The notes under the pieces: model-generated
The model's database searches: none
The model's input: the letters and a program-made list of their open reading frames with translations, nothing else
What the model was told of the DNA's origin: nothing
Part shown: piece after piece, positions 33,552 to 46,261 of the stretch
How the letters are laid out: every line of letters starts with the position of its first letter
Position numbering within the stretch: the stretch's first letter is position 1
Assembly: GCA_010909725.1 (NCBI GenBank)
Contig: JAACMV010000024.1
Coordinates: 1 to 64,000, forward strand
Reading direction: 5' to 3'
Length of the DNA stretch: 64,000 bases
Origin: Picochlorum sp. 'celeri'
Taxonomy: Eukaryota; Chlorophyta; Trebouxiophyceae
Made by a program: the position numbers and the translations under genes

Positions 33552-33723
33552 CTCCCTCCGTCACGAAAGACCCTGATCACGGTTCTAACTCATTTCTGAC
33601 GAAAGGCAAACTGTCTCGATTATAAATGTAACCGTCTACACCACTCCAAGTCTGTCAATATCAATCAAAATGTGTGTCGGCCACACAAGATTGTTGACTT
33701 GGACACTATATCCCCTTTGTGTT

Positions 33724-36700
33724 TTTATTTATTTTCCAGTCTTACATGCCCGGTGGTGATGCATAGTGAAAGATGAGCACAATCCTCAAATTCGGATTGA
33801 GGGGCTCGATCCTTGAAGGAGCTTTACTTCATCCTCACCACCATCACCTCGTTAGGCCAAGGTGCAATAATTGATGGATTGCAAACAATTGACTCAAACC
33901 ATTCGGTCTCAGTGATGGAAGGGAAGAAGTGGAATCCACACACGACGAGGCAAGCCTGGAAGTGTGCTTTGGAGGCACTGGGAAGATTTTGCCCACTGGC
34001 AGCCCATGAACCTCTGGGCCATGCTTCTTATTCCATCGCTTGAGAGAATGTTTTGAATAGCTACCTATGGCTAATGGATGCTTCCTACAAGTTGCACACC
34101 TGGTGGTGTTTGGGGAACCAGCTGTTGGTGTTGGTGTTCCAGGCTATAATTGGGAGGGAGGCGTACTCTGGCTTGCCTTGAGGCATTTTCTTGGCGTGGA
34201 GATGGAGGAGGTTCCAGAAGGTCTGAACGGCGATGCTCTTTCCTTTGCTGACAATGGTATCTGTTTGGGGGACTGGGCCCTCTGTATGGTACTTCAATTT
34301 GTACATGAAGCGTCTGCCTCTGTCAATGGCATACACCGCGCTGCAGCAGATGAAGAGCCATATATTTTTTGGCACATGCTGGGGTGGTGTTCCTGTCCAT
34401 ACGAGGAACTGCACTTTTCTGCATGGATGGACTCCGCCCGACAGCTGACCGTACACGGCTGCTGCCACAGGGCAGTGCTTGAAGTGGTGAAGGATGTCGG
34501 GGTGTCTCGCACATGCCACATTGCGCATGGCTTCGGACCCTGACGAGCGGATTGAAACCGCCCATGGACGCATGCCAGAACGGCTCCTTCCACGTATTGT
34601 CCATCGGGAGCTTCCAGAGGTGTTGGTGGATGCAGGGGGCTGCCCGGAGCTGTGCGGCTCCGCAGAGGGCATACAGCCATCTGTAATAGGCATCGGCCCT
34701 CTCTAACTGACCCTCCATCGATAACAAGCGAGTGCCCAGCTTCACTGTATACTTTCTTCATCGGGTGGGCTTTTTGGCCGAGGGTCCAGTGGTAGTCGTC
34801 CCTGTACCAAGTCTGTTGCTCTGGCCCTGGGTCCTGTTTGCCTGGATGGTCTCGATGCACGCTGGTATCGAGACCAGATATGCTTGTCCCTCGACGATGG
34901 TCGTCATTGGTGGCAATGCGCACTCGCGCAAGCACTGGGTGGGAGGTAATATGAGCATCATGTGGGTGTAGAAGGAAGGCATTCCACACCAGCTGAGACC
35001 ACCGTTGCGATGTGCCCACGCGTAGCAGCCGCAAGCACCATTTTGCTTGTCTTGCTTGGGTATGCGCTGCCAAGTTGAGGCAGCCTAGACCTCCTTCTTG
35101 TGGTGGGGCCGACATTCGTGTCGTACTCCAGCAGCGAGCATTATCAGGCAGCAGTTCTCGTGTGAGCTTGGTGATCTCTCTCAGGATCTCTTGTGGCACT
35201 CTGGTGAATTCTGCAGCATACAGGATTCTCGAAATGACAAAGGTGTTCCACAATCGGAACTTTCCAAAACAGGAGATCCTGTTAGCTTTAATGACCTTGG
35301 CTGTCGTTGCCATGCTGTTCAGTTTGCTGTCCCAGTCGACCGTCGGTGGTGCTGTCCCACGGTGCACGGTGATACCCAGCACCTTGGCCTCCGTCACCAA
35401 TTGGAATCCCTCCAGTGCACGGGGGTAGTGTGGAGGGTATCCTGCCGATGGCCAACAGGTGTGTCTTCCCTCGATTCAATCGCTGTCCAGTGGCCTGATG
35501 AAACATGTCCATGCAGGCTCTGAACGTCTTGACCTGCTCTTGGCTGCTGAGAAACACTTTGCTATCATCTGCATATTGGCTCAACTTTAGCGTCACGGTG
35601 GTGGGCTTGCATGCATCGAATGCTCGCCCCCCATTGTGGCATTTAGACACTCTATATGGACACTGGAGTGTGATGCCGATGTCCGTGGCATCGATGAGGA
35701 GGTGGAGCATGTACCCAATGAGGAGGTAGAGGATGGGCGAGGCCGGACAGCCCTGTCGGATCCCGCGTGGAACTGCTTGTATGACGATATGTGGTTGTCG
35801 GCATACACACGGTTCCTAGTATGCTTCATGATACCTTGTATCCAGGCCATAAGGAAGCCTGGCATTCGGAGTTCTCTGCAAATCTGTAACAGAAAACCCC
35901 AGTCAATGGTATCATATGCTTTTTGGAAGTCACACAGACCCACCAATGCCCATTTGTTTTCGTGTGCCAAGAGATGTGGCACCGCATCTTGAATCCATAT
36001 ATTCTGCGCTGAATGTCGTCCAGGGAGAAAGGCCGTTTGTGTCTCAGGGATGAGCTTACTCATGGGCAGAGTCAGCCGATTTCTTGAGCACAAAGGTGAA
36101 GATTCTGTAGTCCACATTCAGCAGCGTGATTGGTCTATACTTTTTTGGCTCCGGGCTCACCTCACCTTTTGGTATGGGTCTGATGATGCCATCGAAGAAA
36201 TTTGCTGGTGCTTCCCCTGTTTGGATCATCTCGTGTACAGCTTGGCCAAGAATGGGGCAAGCACCCCTTTCAAGGCAGCATACACCGACAGTCGAATACC
36301 ATCTTCTCCTGGGGCTGTTGTGCTGTTCATCTGCTTTATCGCTCTCAAAACCTCGGATGGATGAATTTCATCCGTGGTGTGGAATTCCTCGAAGATCCCT
36401 TTGGCTTCCTCTGGAATGAGGTCCAAGAGCTGTCGTTGGGCAGCCCTGCACGTATGTGGCTGTGAGGAGATTTTTAGAATACTCCGTCACAAAGGCTCCG
36501 AGGTTCCCTTGTATCGATCTCGAGCTTTTTCCCTGGTCTTGCATCAGAGGCGGGTGGGCACCGTTTTCTTCGCGTTGGAGAGGTACATGTTGTAGAGACT
36601 TGTCAAGACGGTCATTTTTCAGCTGCACCTTGGGTCCTGTCGAATTCATACATGCCAGCTGTGATGCCAGCTTGTCTCTCTCATATCCGCTGAGTTCATC

Positions 36701-37190
36701 GCGGTTTGCTTCCAGTCGCTTGAGCTTTGTCGAGTACCAATTTGCCACGACCGCTATTTTCCTTTTGATGAATGGCCAATACCCGGTATTGGCCGCCAAT
36801 AATAAGGTGACCTTATGGGGCCACCTTCTTGTATATTTGGGTCCAGTGTGTCAAAAAACTCTTGGAGTTCTTTGATCGCTTCTGACAGATGCTGAGTGCT
36901 CAGCCTAAATGAACATTTGACTCTGGGGAGTTTGACCTTTTGCCTTTCCAGCGTGACAGTGGGGCTGATATTCCGTCCTTGCAGATCCAGTATGATGGGG
37001 CGATGGTCAGATTTGAGTCCAGAACTGCTCGTCTGCAAAACACGCGCTGTACGAATGTATGGAGACAGGTCATGCGAGGAGTAGAATCGATCGAGTCGGG
37101 TGCCTACTCTCCCGTATTGGGTATTTTTGAACGCTGTAAAGCTCCGAGACCTTTGCAGTTCTGGGCCTTTACACTATTTAGAACATGGGG
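33724..37190 (-). mobile_element. LINE A copy 1 (APE-type non-LTR retrotransposon), frame-broken
   Basis: Minus strand. The endonuclease C-terminal part reads RVGTRLDRFYSS and SDHRPIILDLQG near 37000-37080; the reverse transcriptase reads ETQTAFLPGRHSAQNIW, LCDFQKAYDTID and YADDSKVFL (about 35570-36050), then the C-terminal part (KWCLRLLRVGTSQRWSQLVW and zinc-knuckle region). It is spread over many frames and lacks the endonuclease start, so it is 5' truncated near 37190. A second copy (60768-62672) shares its 3' two kilobases at very high identity apart from many single-base indels. Confidence 0.85.
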
Positions 37191-37382
37191 AATCTCTACC
37201 AGTGAACAATCAATCAATCAATCCTCCATCGATGTGTCCGGTCGAGCGCCGGCCTCGAAAGGGGGGTATAAGGAGACCTCGGGACTAGTTAGATATATTA
37301 AGTAGGAGATCTTCCTTCCTACTTACACTCCATTGATCCCAATTTACAATATAAAAGTTAATTATATTTGAAGTCGTCCAAC

Positions 37383-38417
37383 ATGGCGCTGGAGCATGGT
37401 ATACACCTAGGTGCTAATGGGAAATATTGGTGGACGGCATCCCTCAGGGTGGTCAGACGGCGATTCAACAGTATTTTATCGGGCAATGGAACTATTGGGA
37501 CATTGATTGTGTTCTATCTTGTTCTTATACACATGTATATAGCATCTCTCTGGATGAAGACACGTGTTTGTAACCATCCTTCAAAAGATGAGTCTGCCGA
37601 GTACAATTACGACAAACTTTTCCAGATTGCTAAGAACTTGCTCAAGTATGAAAATCCACTTGTTGACAGCCAGTTGATTGCGGATTACAGCAACACATTC
37701 AACTCACTGCCTCGAAATATTGTCTATTACAATGACGCGATCATAGAGAGTACTTGGAGAAGAATGGAACCTTATCTTCATGAAATTGCTAACTCTGGAC
37801 TGGACCTGAACTTGGACTTGAGTTTTGGATCTTTGGACGAAGCAGTGATATGGAGTATGACTCGACTAAATAATCCGAAACTCATCGTTGAAATAGGTGC
37901 AGGATTTTCCACGATGATTTTCAATGCAGCCAGGAAAAAGATTAAAGAGGAAAACAATCTGTCCATAAAGCATGTAGCCATCGAACCATACAGGAGTGAT
38001 GTCATTAAAGCACTGGGAGACAGTGTTGACATTAAAGTAAATGTTATTCAACAGGTAGAAGCAAAGTTTTTTGATAGGCTCCAGGAGAACGATATCCTGT
38101 TTATAGATAATTCTCATGTTGTACAGCCATATGGAGATGTTATTTATGAGATGTTATACATTCTCCCTCGGCTGAAGAAAGGTGTATGGGTCCATATTCA
38201 TGATATCTTTATACCCCATGATTATCCACCTTCGTGGTACAAAGAGAATAGATCATACACGGAACAGTACTTGGTGGCTGCATTTTTGCACAAGAATAAT
38301 GATTGGGAAGTCATGTTTCCGGTGCACTATGCTGCTGAGTTTGTCTTGCGTGATGTTATCTCCTCAAAAGGACTATCTCTTGGTGGAGGATCTCTCTGGC
38401 TTCGTAAAGTCAATTGA
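37383..38417 (+). CDS. Membrane-anchored methyltransferase (Methyltransf_24-like)
   Basis: A 344-residue protein from the ATG at 37383 (good context, CAACATGG); the open frame upstream begins only with TTG. Residues about 38-60 (GTLIVFYLVLIHMYIASLW) form a type II anchor. The SAM motif I is LIVEIGAGFSTMIF; the acidic strand is HVAIEPY; later motifs are NDILFIDNSHVVQPYGDV and WVHIHDIFIPHDYPPSW, a combination typical of class I methyltransferases found in bacterial and viral polysaccharide clusters. It is intact and intronless. A truncated LINE B starts within about 40 bp of its stop codon. The substrate is unknown; a glycan is likely from context. Confidence 0.82.
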   Translation: MALEHGIHLGANGKYWWTASLRVVRRRFNSILSGNGTIGTLIVFYLVLIHMYIASLWMKTRVCNHPSKDESAEYNYDKLFQIAKNLLKYENPLVDSQLIADYSNTFNSLPRNIVYYNDAIIESTWRRMEPYLHEIANSGLDLNLDLSFGSLDEAVIWSMTRLNNPKLIVEIGAGFSTMIFNAARKKIKEENNLSIKHVAIEPYRSDVIKALGDSVDIKVNVIQQVEAKFFDRLQENDILFIDNSHVVQPYGDVIYEMLYILPRLKKGVWVHIHDIFIPHDYPPSWYKENRSYTEQYLVAAFLHKNNDWEVMFPVHYAAEFVLRDVISSKGLSLGGGSLWLRKVN

Positions 38418-38431
38418 AATTGACACGAAAC

Positions 38432-40699
38432 ACACACTGGGGAAAACTGGTCGATTCAAGCCAATCTGTCGACCTTTTGTGACCCCTCAGAGACAATAAG
38501 CCCACTGGAAGTCGCCGAGGCCCTCAGGAAAATCCGCAACTCCTGTCCTGGAGATGATGGGTTGCAGGTTATCTACTACAGAAAGTTCAGCAAATGGATG
38601 TGTCCGATCTTGGCCACACTATTTTCCGCCATCATCGCAAGGAACGAGATGCCAGCCAAATTTCATCATGGCACGATCAGAGCCATTGAAAAGGGAGGAA
38701 CCCTGACAGATCCCACCAATTATAGACCCATCCCCCTACTCAATGTGGACTACAGAATCTTCGGGTTTATCCTGAAGGAGAGAATGACTTTGAGCCTCCA
38801 GAACTTGATTCCAGCAACGCAGATAGCCTTCCTGCCTGTAAGACAATCGGCAGAAAACATATGGGCAGTGCGATCATCCCCCACCTCCTCCACAGAGACA
38901 ACAGAGAAGCATTGATTGCCCTATGCGACTTTCGCAAAGCCTATGACACGATCGATAGAAGCTTTCTGTTTCAGATATGCCACACATTCCAAATGCCAGA
39001 CTACCTGGTGAGATGGATTTAGCTCATGCTCCGGGAGACAACCAGTAAGGTATATGCAAACCATTGCTTTTCAGACTACAGACAATTTCATGCAGGGCTG
39101 AGACAGGGATGCCCAGCGTCCCCGTTACTCTATCTGTTATTGGATTTATGCTAACTCGCCTGGTACAACACTCAGAACTGGGCATAACAATACCATGTCC
39201 ACTCCAGACAGACCAAACAGAGTCGGAGACAGCCTTGAAGCTATGCCTTTTCCAGTTTGCTGACGACAGCAAACTCATTCTCGAAGAAGATCAGATCCCG
39301 AGGTTTAAACAGACTATGGCGCTGTTCGCTGAGGCAACAGGGCAGCATTTGAACAAGGAGAAGACCAAACTCTTGCCCATAGTCGCCCTCAAGACCCTGC
39401 ACCAAAAGCAACAGATCGATGACTTCCAGGTCACAACAGATGCAAAAATCCTAGTTGTGACACTACACCATGGAATGGAAGCTCCGACATTCCAATGGCA
39501 AACCAAAATGTCCCAGCTCCAGCAGCTCACGGATAAAATCAAGCGAATGACAGGACTGTCCATCTTTGCAAAATACGACCTCTTCAACAAATTTGTCACC
39601 TCCAAAGGACTCTATGCTGCAGAATTTATCTATACACCGCCATCTATAATCGATGGCATCCATAAGATGGCGAGGAAGCTTTTACCACCAGATGCACCAT
39701 GCTGGAAAAACGAAGCAATACAGTCGAGAGCCAATATTGGCGGCCTGGGCATGCTCCCCTTTCGGGAACATATCAAAGCCCGCAAATATAAATGGCTCAT
39801 CAAGCTTCTCATGTTAGGAACCACCATCGTCTGGTCGACGCTGGTATGGAATGCCACAGCACACTACAGAAGAGCCAACAGGCCAACAAAGGTCATGGCT
39901 CTCAGGCTCCTCACCCAGCCGTGTGAATTACCGGGAGTCCACCCGGCTCTCATGGAATACAGTGAGGGCAACGAGATCCCATTACACTCGCTGATCAACT
40001 CAGTATTCAGGAATCCAACAGAAGAAAGACAGTGAAACTACTGCTGGCATCGCTATAATGGAACCCAGTTGCCACTACATAAGTATACAGTGAAAGAAGG
40101 CACCCGCCTGATCACCATCAACTCGCCAGACCCAGTCAAATGGCAGCAAGCGACCAACAATCAGATTTCTTGGGTACACGCTGTGAGCGAGATACGACCC
40201 AGGTTCGGTAAGATGCTGGGAAATATCAGAAAATGGTGGAGAGCACGGGTGCCCAACCCGTGGAAGGAGATCATATGGCATATGAACTCAGGAGGGCTCT
40301 GACTAGGAACAGAACATCTACACTCGAACAGTGAACAAGGAAGTGGTTTCCACCTCCTCCACAGACATCAGCCTTGAAGAGAGACTAAAGTCAGATTTGC
40401 CTGAAGTATGATGGCCATACTGCTCCTGTACGGTTTAGTGGTACCAAAGGTAAAAATTTCACAACCTGGAGCAGTCGTCATATGGACGGTCGAGGAAATC
40501 TGTTTCATTCACTCTGCTACACTGGCTCAAACTAAACACTACAGAGGAGTATGCCCAATGGACAAGATACAGGTCAGGAGGTTTTGTATCCCTTGATAAA
40601 TCTCTCAACATTTTATTTAGGGATTTCCTCCTGTGCCCGGGCTTGTATGATTTGGAAGATATTCGTCATATATTTCGACTGTGTAATAATCCCCTATAA
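38432..40699 (+). mobile_element. LINE B copy 1, 5' truncated and frame-broken
   Basis: Begins inside the reverse transcriptase (ISPLEVAEALRKIRNSCPGD), then YRPIPLLNVDYRIF, AFLPVRQSAENIW, LCDFRKAYDTID, GLRQGCPASPLL and FADDSKL. Frame shift near 38880, stop codon at 39019-39021 and another shift near 39150. The zinc-knuckle part is deleted: GGAGGGCTC is joined directly to TGACTAGGAAC near 40302, where copy 2 (56035-57090) has about 500 bp more. The 3' end is GTGTAATAATCCCCTAT plus A-rich tail. Confidence 0.83.
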
Positions 40700-40792
40700 A
40701 AATCATTAACTCGTGCACTTCGTCAACTCCATCTGAGTTTTAATCCAACTTCGGGAACTGTTTCTTGTTGTGGACCACAACTTGTGGTGTAG

Positions 40793-40902
40793 ATTCAATT
40801 AATTAATTAGTGTGGGTTACAGCACCAGCCTGCAGGCTGGGAGTTCCCGGGAACACCGGGCCCGGTCGACGGAGGAATTCGTCCGTCGGAGGCCCCGCTC
40901 CA
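40793..40902 (-). mobile_element. LINE C truncated copy 3, 3' tail (left of DNA transposon)
   Basis: The LINE C 3' tail (TTAGTGTGGGTTACAGCACC ... GGAGGCCCCGCTCCA) stops at 40902 where the Plavaka-like element starts and resumes at 46965. It contains two palindromic insertions absent from copies 1 and 2, at 40827-40838 and 40843-40866. Confidence 0.85.
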
Positions 40903-40945
40903 CATCTGGGAAATCTGAAAATAAGAAATGGACGTCCGATGTAAT
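40903..40945 (+). repeat. Plavaka-like element, left TIR
   Basis: Reads CATCTGGGAAATCTGAAAAT, then AAGAAATGGACGTCCGATG, then TAAT. The right end is identical except for one missing base near the tip. Confidence 0.9.
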
Positions 40946-41275
40946 CCAGTGTCCTTTGGACACACATTTCGTGTACGTGGACATGGACGTCTATCGTAGT
41001 ACCCTGTATGACATCTGTCCATCCACCGTCCGAAGGGGCCAAAGCGAGACGGAGGCATGTTTTTTCCATTCGTCGGACAGGTGACACAAACGGCAATGTC
41101 CATATAGGGATAGGCGTCCACGAATCCAGGTACACCAAATGTAGCCGATTTGGACAGTGGAGTATATTTGGACTATAAATATTATTTTACAGATTACTTT
41201 TCTACATATTGTACGAGGTGACTTGCACCCCTGGGGCGAGCCACTGCGCTGGTATAGAGCAAGTTGGCCCCAAGT

Positions 41276-44200
41276 TCAGCGGACATACCTGTTGTGTATG
41301 AACCATTTCCTGTTGTTGCTGGGGTCTTTTTGCATGTAAATTGGCTCGAGTATATCTACAGCTCTGCATAGATCGGTGAAGACTTCTGTTTGGTTGTTAC
41401 CTTCAGAACTCTGTCTCACAGTCTTCTCCACTTTGAGATATGGCAGGCCAAGGACAGGATGTAAAGTAGCTTTCTTGACCTCTGTAAACCACCTGACGAA
41501 TGCAACCTCTGCATCCTGTCTCCCACTGGTAGATGGAGGCGTGATTCGCACAAAGCAAAGGATCTCAGCATACCATGGCTGGTGTCCATCGCCTTTCACA
41601 GTCACAAAGGATCCCATCGTATCACTGAGTCTATGTATTTTGGATTCGAGCATGCTCCGAGTGAAATTTTGTGGATCGTCTTGGTGCTGTTTGGCAAGGC
41701 GTAGAGTCTCAGGAAATGTGTGTATTCTCCCAAGCAACACTCTGGTGCTTGTTTCACAGCCAGGATACTGTATGAATGGTATGTGTGCTTTCTGAAATAT
41801 CTCAATCTGCAATTTTCATTTGTTGTATTTAATTCGACACTCTCATCATTATGTTGCAGTAAATTGCAAGGCACATACCTGAGTATCAGATGGGATTTGA
41901 AGGTTCCTAGAGGAAGATATTTTGGTCTGGTACAGGATGTTGATGCAGTAAATGAGTCTCTCCATATCAGGTAACCATGCTTGAAGTTTTCGATACGGGG
42001 CGAGATTTTGCAGGTCACCTATAGTACCATGTAGTATGCGCGAATTCGGAACCATCTGAATCCTGTTTGTGCTGAGAGCTCGAATCCTCTGCATTCCAAA
42101 ATGGTGATTGACCTTGGAAAAATGTGTAGAAACAGGCAACAACCAGGACAGCAATAAACCCACCGATGTTTCGTACGTCCGTTTATCATCTTCGTGACAC
42201 TGGATTAGTTCCGCTACCCTGGCCATTTGAGTTGCCTTTGCTAGGGTTTGCTGCATGAATTGGCCATTTCTGTTATTGGTCCACGCGCTTGCAGACTTGA
42301 GGTCTTTGTGTGTTCTCTCGTGATGGTGTGTATCACATACACTGGCACATGCAGATCGTTTGACTTCATCATGGAACTTATAGAGGGCAAACGTTTTCAA
42401 AGTATTAAGGTGCTGCGTGGAGGAAACTTGCTCGAATGCTTTTGCCAGCGCTTGCTTCAATTTCTCAATGGTGGCATGCATTTTTGCCAATGTGTCCTCA
42501 GTGTGATGCTTACACAGTATACGTGCTTCGAGTTCTAAATACACTGCACATAAGGAATAGTAATAATAGTTTGGTGCTTATGAGAATACAGAGAGAAACA
42601 CACACAGTACCTTGTAGCACATCCACTACCGGACGAAGAGCATCATCCACAAGGCAGGCAACAAGTGCCAAACGACACAAATTAGCTGCTTGCTCGCTTG
42701 ATACGGTGATATTTTTATCGGTGGGTAGCTCGAATTTGACAGAGGGCAGGCTATATTCCCTGAGTGGGGATGACTCGTCAATGCTGGCACTCATCTTACT
42801 GAGAAGGTTTGCCTGGTGCTTCCCAGACATCTCCATGCATGTCTTCAGTAGTGATGCTGATTTGAGATTGAAATTGCAAATATATGATCCTACTCCAGAA
42901 TGCAATGTATGGAGCGTGTCAGGTACCACAAGATCAAAGCAGTTTGTGAGATGAAAACCAGCAAGGGGCAAGGAAGGAATTCTGCCCTTGGATGCGTCTG
43001 CTTGTCCCTGCATGGCACTCTTTTATTTTGTCAATGTTTTGATTTTTTTTGTTCTTCAGAAGTGATCTAGACAACATACCAGGTAGTAGGTCACGACAGA
43101 TTTGCCTTGCTTTCCAAATGTATCAGCCTCGGGTGTATACAAAAGAAGAGGGTCGTAGGAGAACTCTTTCAGCATCTCTTTCGCCTTTTCTGGGTCTTTC
43201 AATTTCCTAGATGCATCCAAACGTTTTTGAAAGAGGATCTCAGACCTTCTGGTGGGCATGGTATCGATAGACTTGCCCAAGCGCCTTCTCCGAACAAGAT
43301 AGCTTGGATCAGGATATGAATCCATGTCGTTTGGACCAGCACTGATGCCGAAAATGGTCTGATATTCCAAGAGGTCAGCAGCATAAAATACTGGTATTGG
43401 AAAGTATGTTTTCGTTTCTCCTTTGGTATTGACTAATCGGACGCCAGTGTGACTGAGATTTTTGAATGGTTCGAGTATTAGATGTAACGACGTGTACATC
43501 AGCCATTTCTTCAAATTCTTCATGACCATGCCCTTTTTAGGCAGCAAATGCCCCTGTGGCTGTGGCTCAGGAATATGACCAATACATCTGTATGCGTTTT
43601 GTGTGAACCTGTCCTCAATAGCTGCTGATGGAAAGAATAGATTCACTGGATACAGAGTCTTTGGGCCCTTCCTTGACAGGGTTTTATCGCTGTAGAAAGC
43701 TATGGGGAGAAGCTCGCAACCAGGGTGTATTTCCTGAAGCTTATTCTGGATGTAATAATAAATTGCGTTAGAGACGGCAAAATCATGTGATATCGTAGGA
43801 ATCGAACTCACCCAAGTGTCTAACATCCAGTCTCCCCATGCAACTTCACCATAGACTCTTGCTCCACTGCCTGGAATCGTTGCACTTTCTGGGCGCGTCT
43901 TGATATTTTTAATTTTTAAAAGACATTCCTGAAGCAATGCTTTGGCGTCCGCGATGTGAAATATGACACAATCATTCCCACAGACAGTGAGTCCCAATGT
44001 CTGGGCCATGTCTTCTCGTCCAGATTCGGTGCGTAAAAGTCATTAAAGTCTTCAATACCTCTTCCAAAAGATAAATTGCCATCCAATATGTCCCAGGAAG
44101 CTTTAATTAAACTATCACCACCTTTTGGGCAGACGAGGTACAGCCTCAATCAGTGCTCTCTCAAACATGTTCAGGCGAGTCTTGCAGACCAGAGAATCAT

Positions 44201-44573
44201 CGCATTCAGCAGATTCTTTATCACCATTCTGACAATCATAAATGTCATTGACCTCATCAGGATCACAGGGATCTTCATGGTAGCAATGATTATCATTGTC
44301 CTCATGTTCCCCCTGTGCATGAACTGGACCCACACGGAGCTTTTTTTCCCCATACAGTCTTCTTGCATCCCGATCCCTATTGTACATTCTTTTTCTCATA
44401 ATTGTTGCTTGTTTGCTGGCTTGGACTATTCGATCTCGCAGTTCCTCATTCGATATGCCAGCACAACCTTTGTAGTGTTGTGTGCCAAGACTCTTGAACC
44501 ACTTTCCACAGTACGGGGCATTGAATCCGTTCAGAATCCATGATTTCAAATTATATATTGATGCAAATTTCAT
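41276..44573 (-). CDS. Plavaka/KDZ-type transposase, multi-exon
   Basis: Start ATG at 44573. The N-terminal part has a zinc-finger-like APYCGKWFKSLGTQHYKGC whose expected first Cys is Ala. The core has LLPIAFYSDKTLSRKGPKTL followed by YPVNLFFPSA, the signature of Plavaka transposases (SDKT..G..YPVY), then FDLVVPDTLHTLHSGV, KFHDEVKRSACASVCDTHHH and ERTHKDLKSASAWTNNR. The C-terminal part has AEVAFVRWFTEV and a terminal WFIHNRYV. Introns: 42544-42610 (67 bp) and 41807-41878 (72 bp) are well supported; another lies near 43014-43060. Frame changes near 44120 and 43970 are unresolved. The enzyme would move the element by cut and paste. Confidence 0.78.
41807..41878 (-). other. 72-bp GT-AG intron of the Plavaka-like transposase
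   Basis: Donor GTATGT after the codons for SDTQ and acceptor TTGCAG before IEIFQKAH, phase 0. Confidence 0.75.
42544..42610 (-). other. 67-bp GT-AG intron of the Plavaka-like transposase
   Basis: Donor GTACTG and acceptor TGTGCAG. Splicing joins PVVDVLQ to VYLELEARIL in frame. Confidence 0.75.
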
Positions 44574-44926
44574 CTCGCTCACACAGGGCTACACCTGAGC
44601 CATTTCTATCGCCCCAAACGCTGCTGCATGAAGGTCCAATGTTCTCATTGTGTCACCGTCGGCTGGAGAGGTGCCTGGACCGAATGTTCTTCTTGGTGCC
44701 CATGTCGGAACCGTTCAAAAACATCGCGCAGCGGTATTCTGTGTTCATTGAAATTTATCGTTATAAATTTCATCACTCCTTTTTAATACTTGCGAAGAAT
44801 CGCAAATCAGTGTCGAAAAGTCAACACTGTGGGCCAAAGCAGCAGTTTTCTTCTCAACTGTCCTGTTCTTTGATCGCAACTCGGTACCTAGGTGTTCCTT
44901 CGTGTTCTGAACCGAACACATCTACA
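44574..44926. promoter_or_regulatory. Divergent intergenic region of the Plavaka-like element
   Basis: About 353 bp lie between the two start codons (44573 minus, 44927 plus), so a shared bidirectional promoter is inferred from layout. No specific promoter motif is claimed. A continuous plus-strand open frame crosses this region but is not needed to explain the AT-hook gene. Confidence 0.4.
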
Positions 44927-46261
44927 ATGATGACTAATTCATCAAAAAACGACCAAGGGGCTGCGGTTCCGCAAGTTTCTCACCAAGAAACGAAAAAGCG
45001 CGGGCGTGGTCGCCCACCCGGGAGCAAGAACAAGAAACCTGCAGTGAGCAATCAACAGGATGCTCATATAAAGAGGGTGAATTATATTGATGAACTCATC
45101 AATATAAATGCAACGAATGAGACGGTGTTGCCTTCGAATGACCGCCTCCTTGTTCAACCGTACTACAAGGTGGACCAAGAAGGAAAACCATCAAGTGATT
45201 CGCAACAATCTAAACGCAGAGACAACGATTCGGACGAATCAGATCCTGACGAGAATGTCGAGTTATCTGATCCAACCAGCCAACCTCCAAGAGAAGATGG
45301 ATACAGTGATAGCTTGCATGAAGACTTTGCAAACCATGAAACAAGAGTACCTGGGGCACTCAATGGTACGAATGAAATTAAGAATATTCTTTTAAATATA
45401 TCAGGGATACTCAGTGAAATCAAGGAAGTCATAGTTAATGGCAAAGCAAAAGGAAAGAGCAAAGTTCCGCTCAGAAAGGTATGTCATTGAATGTTTCTCT
45501 TCAACAGTATTCTCGTAATGGCCGTTCAACTGGACTGCAGAATGAAGCAGATAATAAGACGATCAAGCAGGCAATCATGCATGTGTACTGGGAGATAATG
45601 TAGATGGCATTTACCCTTCAACTCGCATGAAGGAAAGCATTGCTAAGCTTCTTGAGGAGAAGACCACGCAACAGGAAATTCAAACTTTGTTACGCCAAAG
45701 AATACGACCTTTTCTGAGCAAAAGATGTGAAGAGGCATTTTTAAAGGTGTATGGCAGTCATGATGACTACAAGGATGGTATTTCTGTTTCGCCGGGAAAG
45801 GGTTTGGCAGTCACTGAAGATACGAGGGAGGAGCTTCTCAAAGGTACTCTGCGTAGCAATGGTAATATATACTCAAAACTCATGATCACGTTGTTTGCGT
45901 GCAGGTCTGGATAAGGATAAGCCCCAGTACAGATTCCGCAATGACGATCCATTTGGGAACAGACTTTTCAGAAAATATCTGGTAAATCTGCAAGGTATCT
46001 ATCTGGAGGCATGCGGCCTGGGATTCAGTGATTTTCAATCTCTCGATTTTCAAGAAGAGGAAAGCCGATTATCATATCAGAACAATGCCTCTGCCAATCC
46101 TGGCATACTGCATGGCCAAGGTACGATGTATATTGAGATTGGGTGACCATGTCATGTCAACACACAGGCGGTCTCTGCGTTTCAAATCGACAAGAGGGTT
46201 TCACCACGACGTGGCTCTTCTTCGGGAGTGCCCTCTGACTGATTTGAAGGAGAGCTGTCAA
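44927..46261 (+). CDS. AT-hook accessory protein of the Plavaka-like element
   Basis: ATG at 44927. Residues near 25-40 contain KKRGRGRPPGSKNKK, a clear AT-hook DNA-binding motif; a long acidic, Ser-rich linker follows (DNDSDESDPDENVE). The distal part reads TRMKESIAKLLEEKTTQQEI, then through a 61-bp GT-AG intron (45844-45904) LDKDKPQYRFRNDDPFGNRL and FRKYLVNLQGIYLEACGLGF. A 29-nt GT-AG gap at 45479-45507, a frame change near 45590 and a 47-bp intron at 46121-46167 are possible but unproven. No known domain is seen in the distal part. It probably binds the subterminal repeats, as accessory TnpA proteins do in CACTA elements. Confidence 0.6.

Noticed and set aside
40803..41138. Minus-strand frames over the left end of the Plavaka-like element
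   Set aside because: They read through the TIR, subterminal repeats and LINE C tail; a chance frame beyond the transposase stop at 41276.
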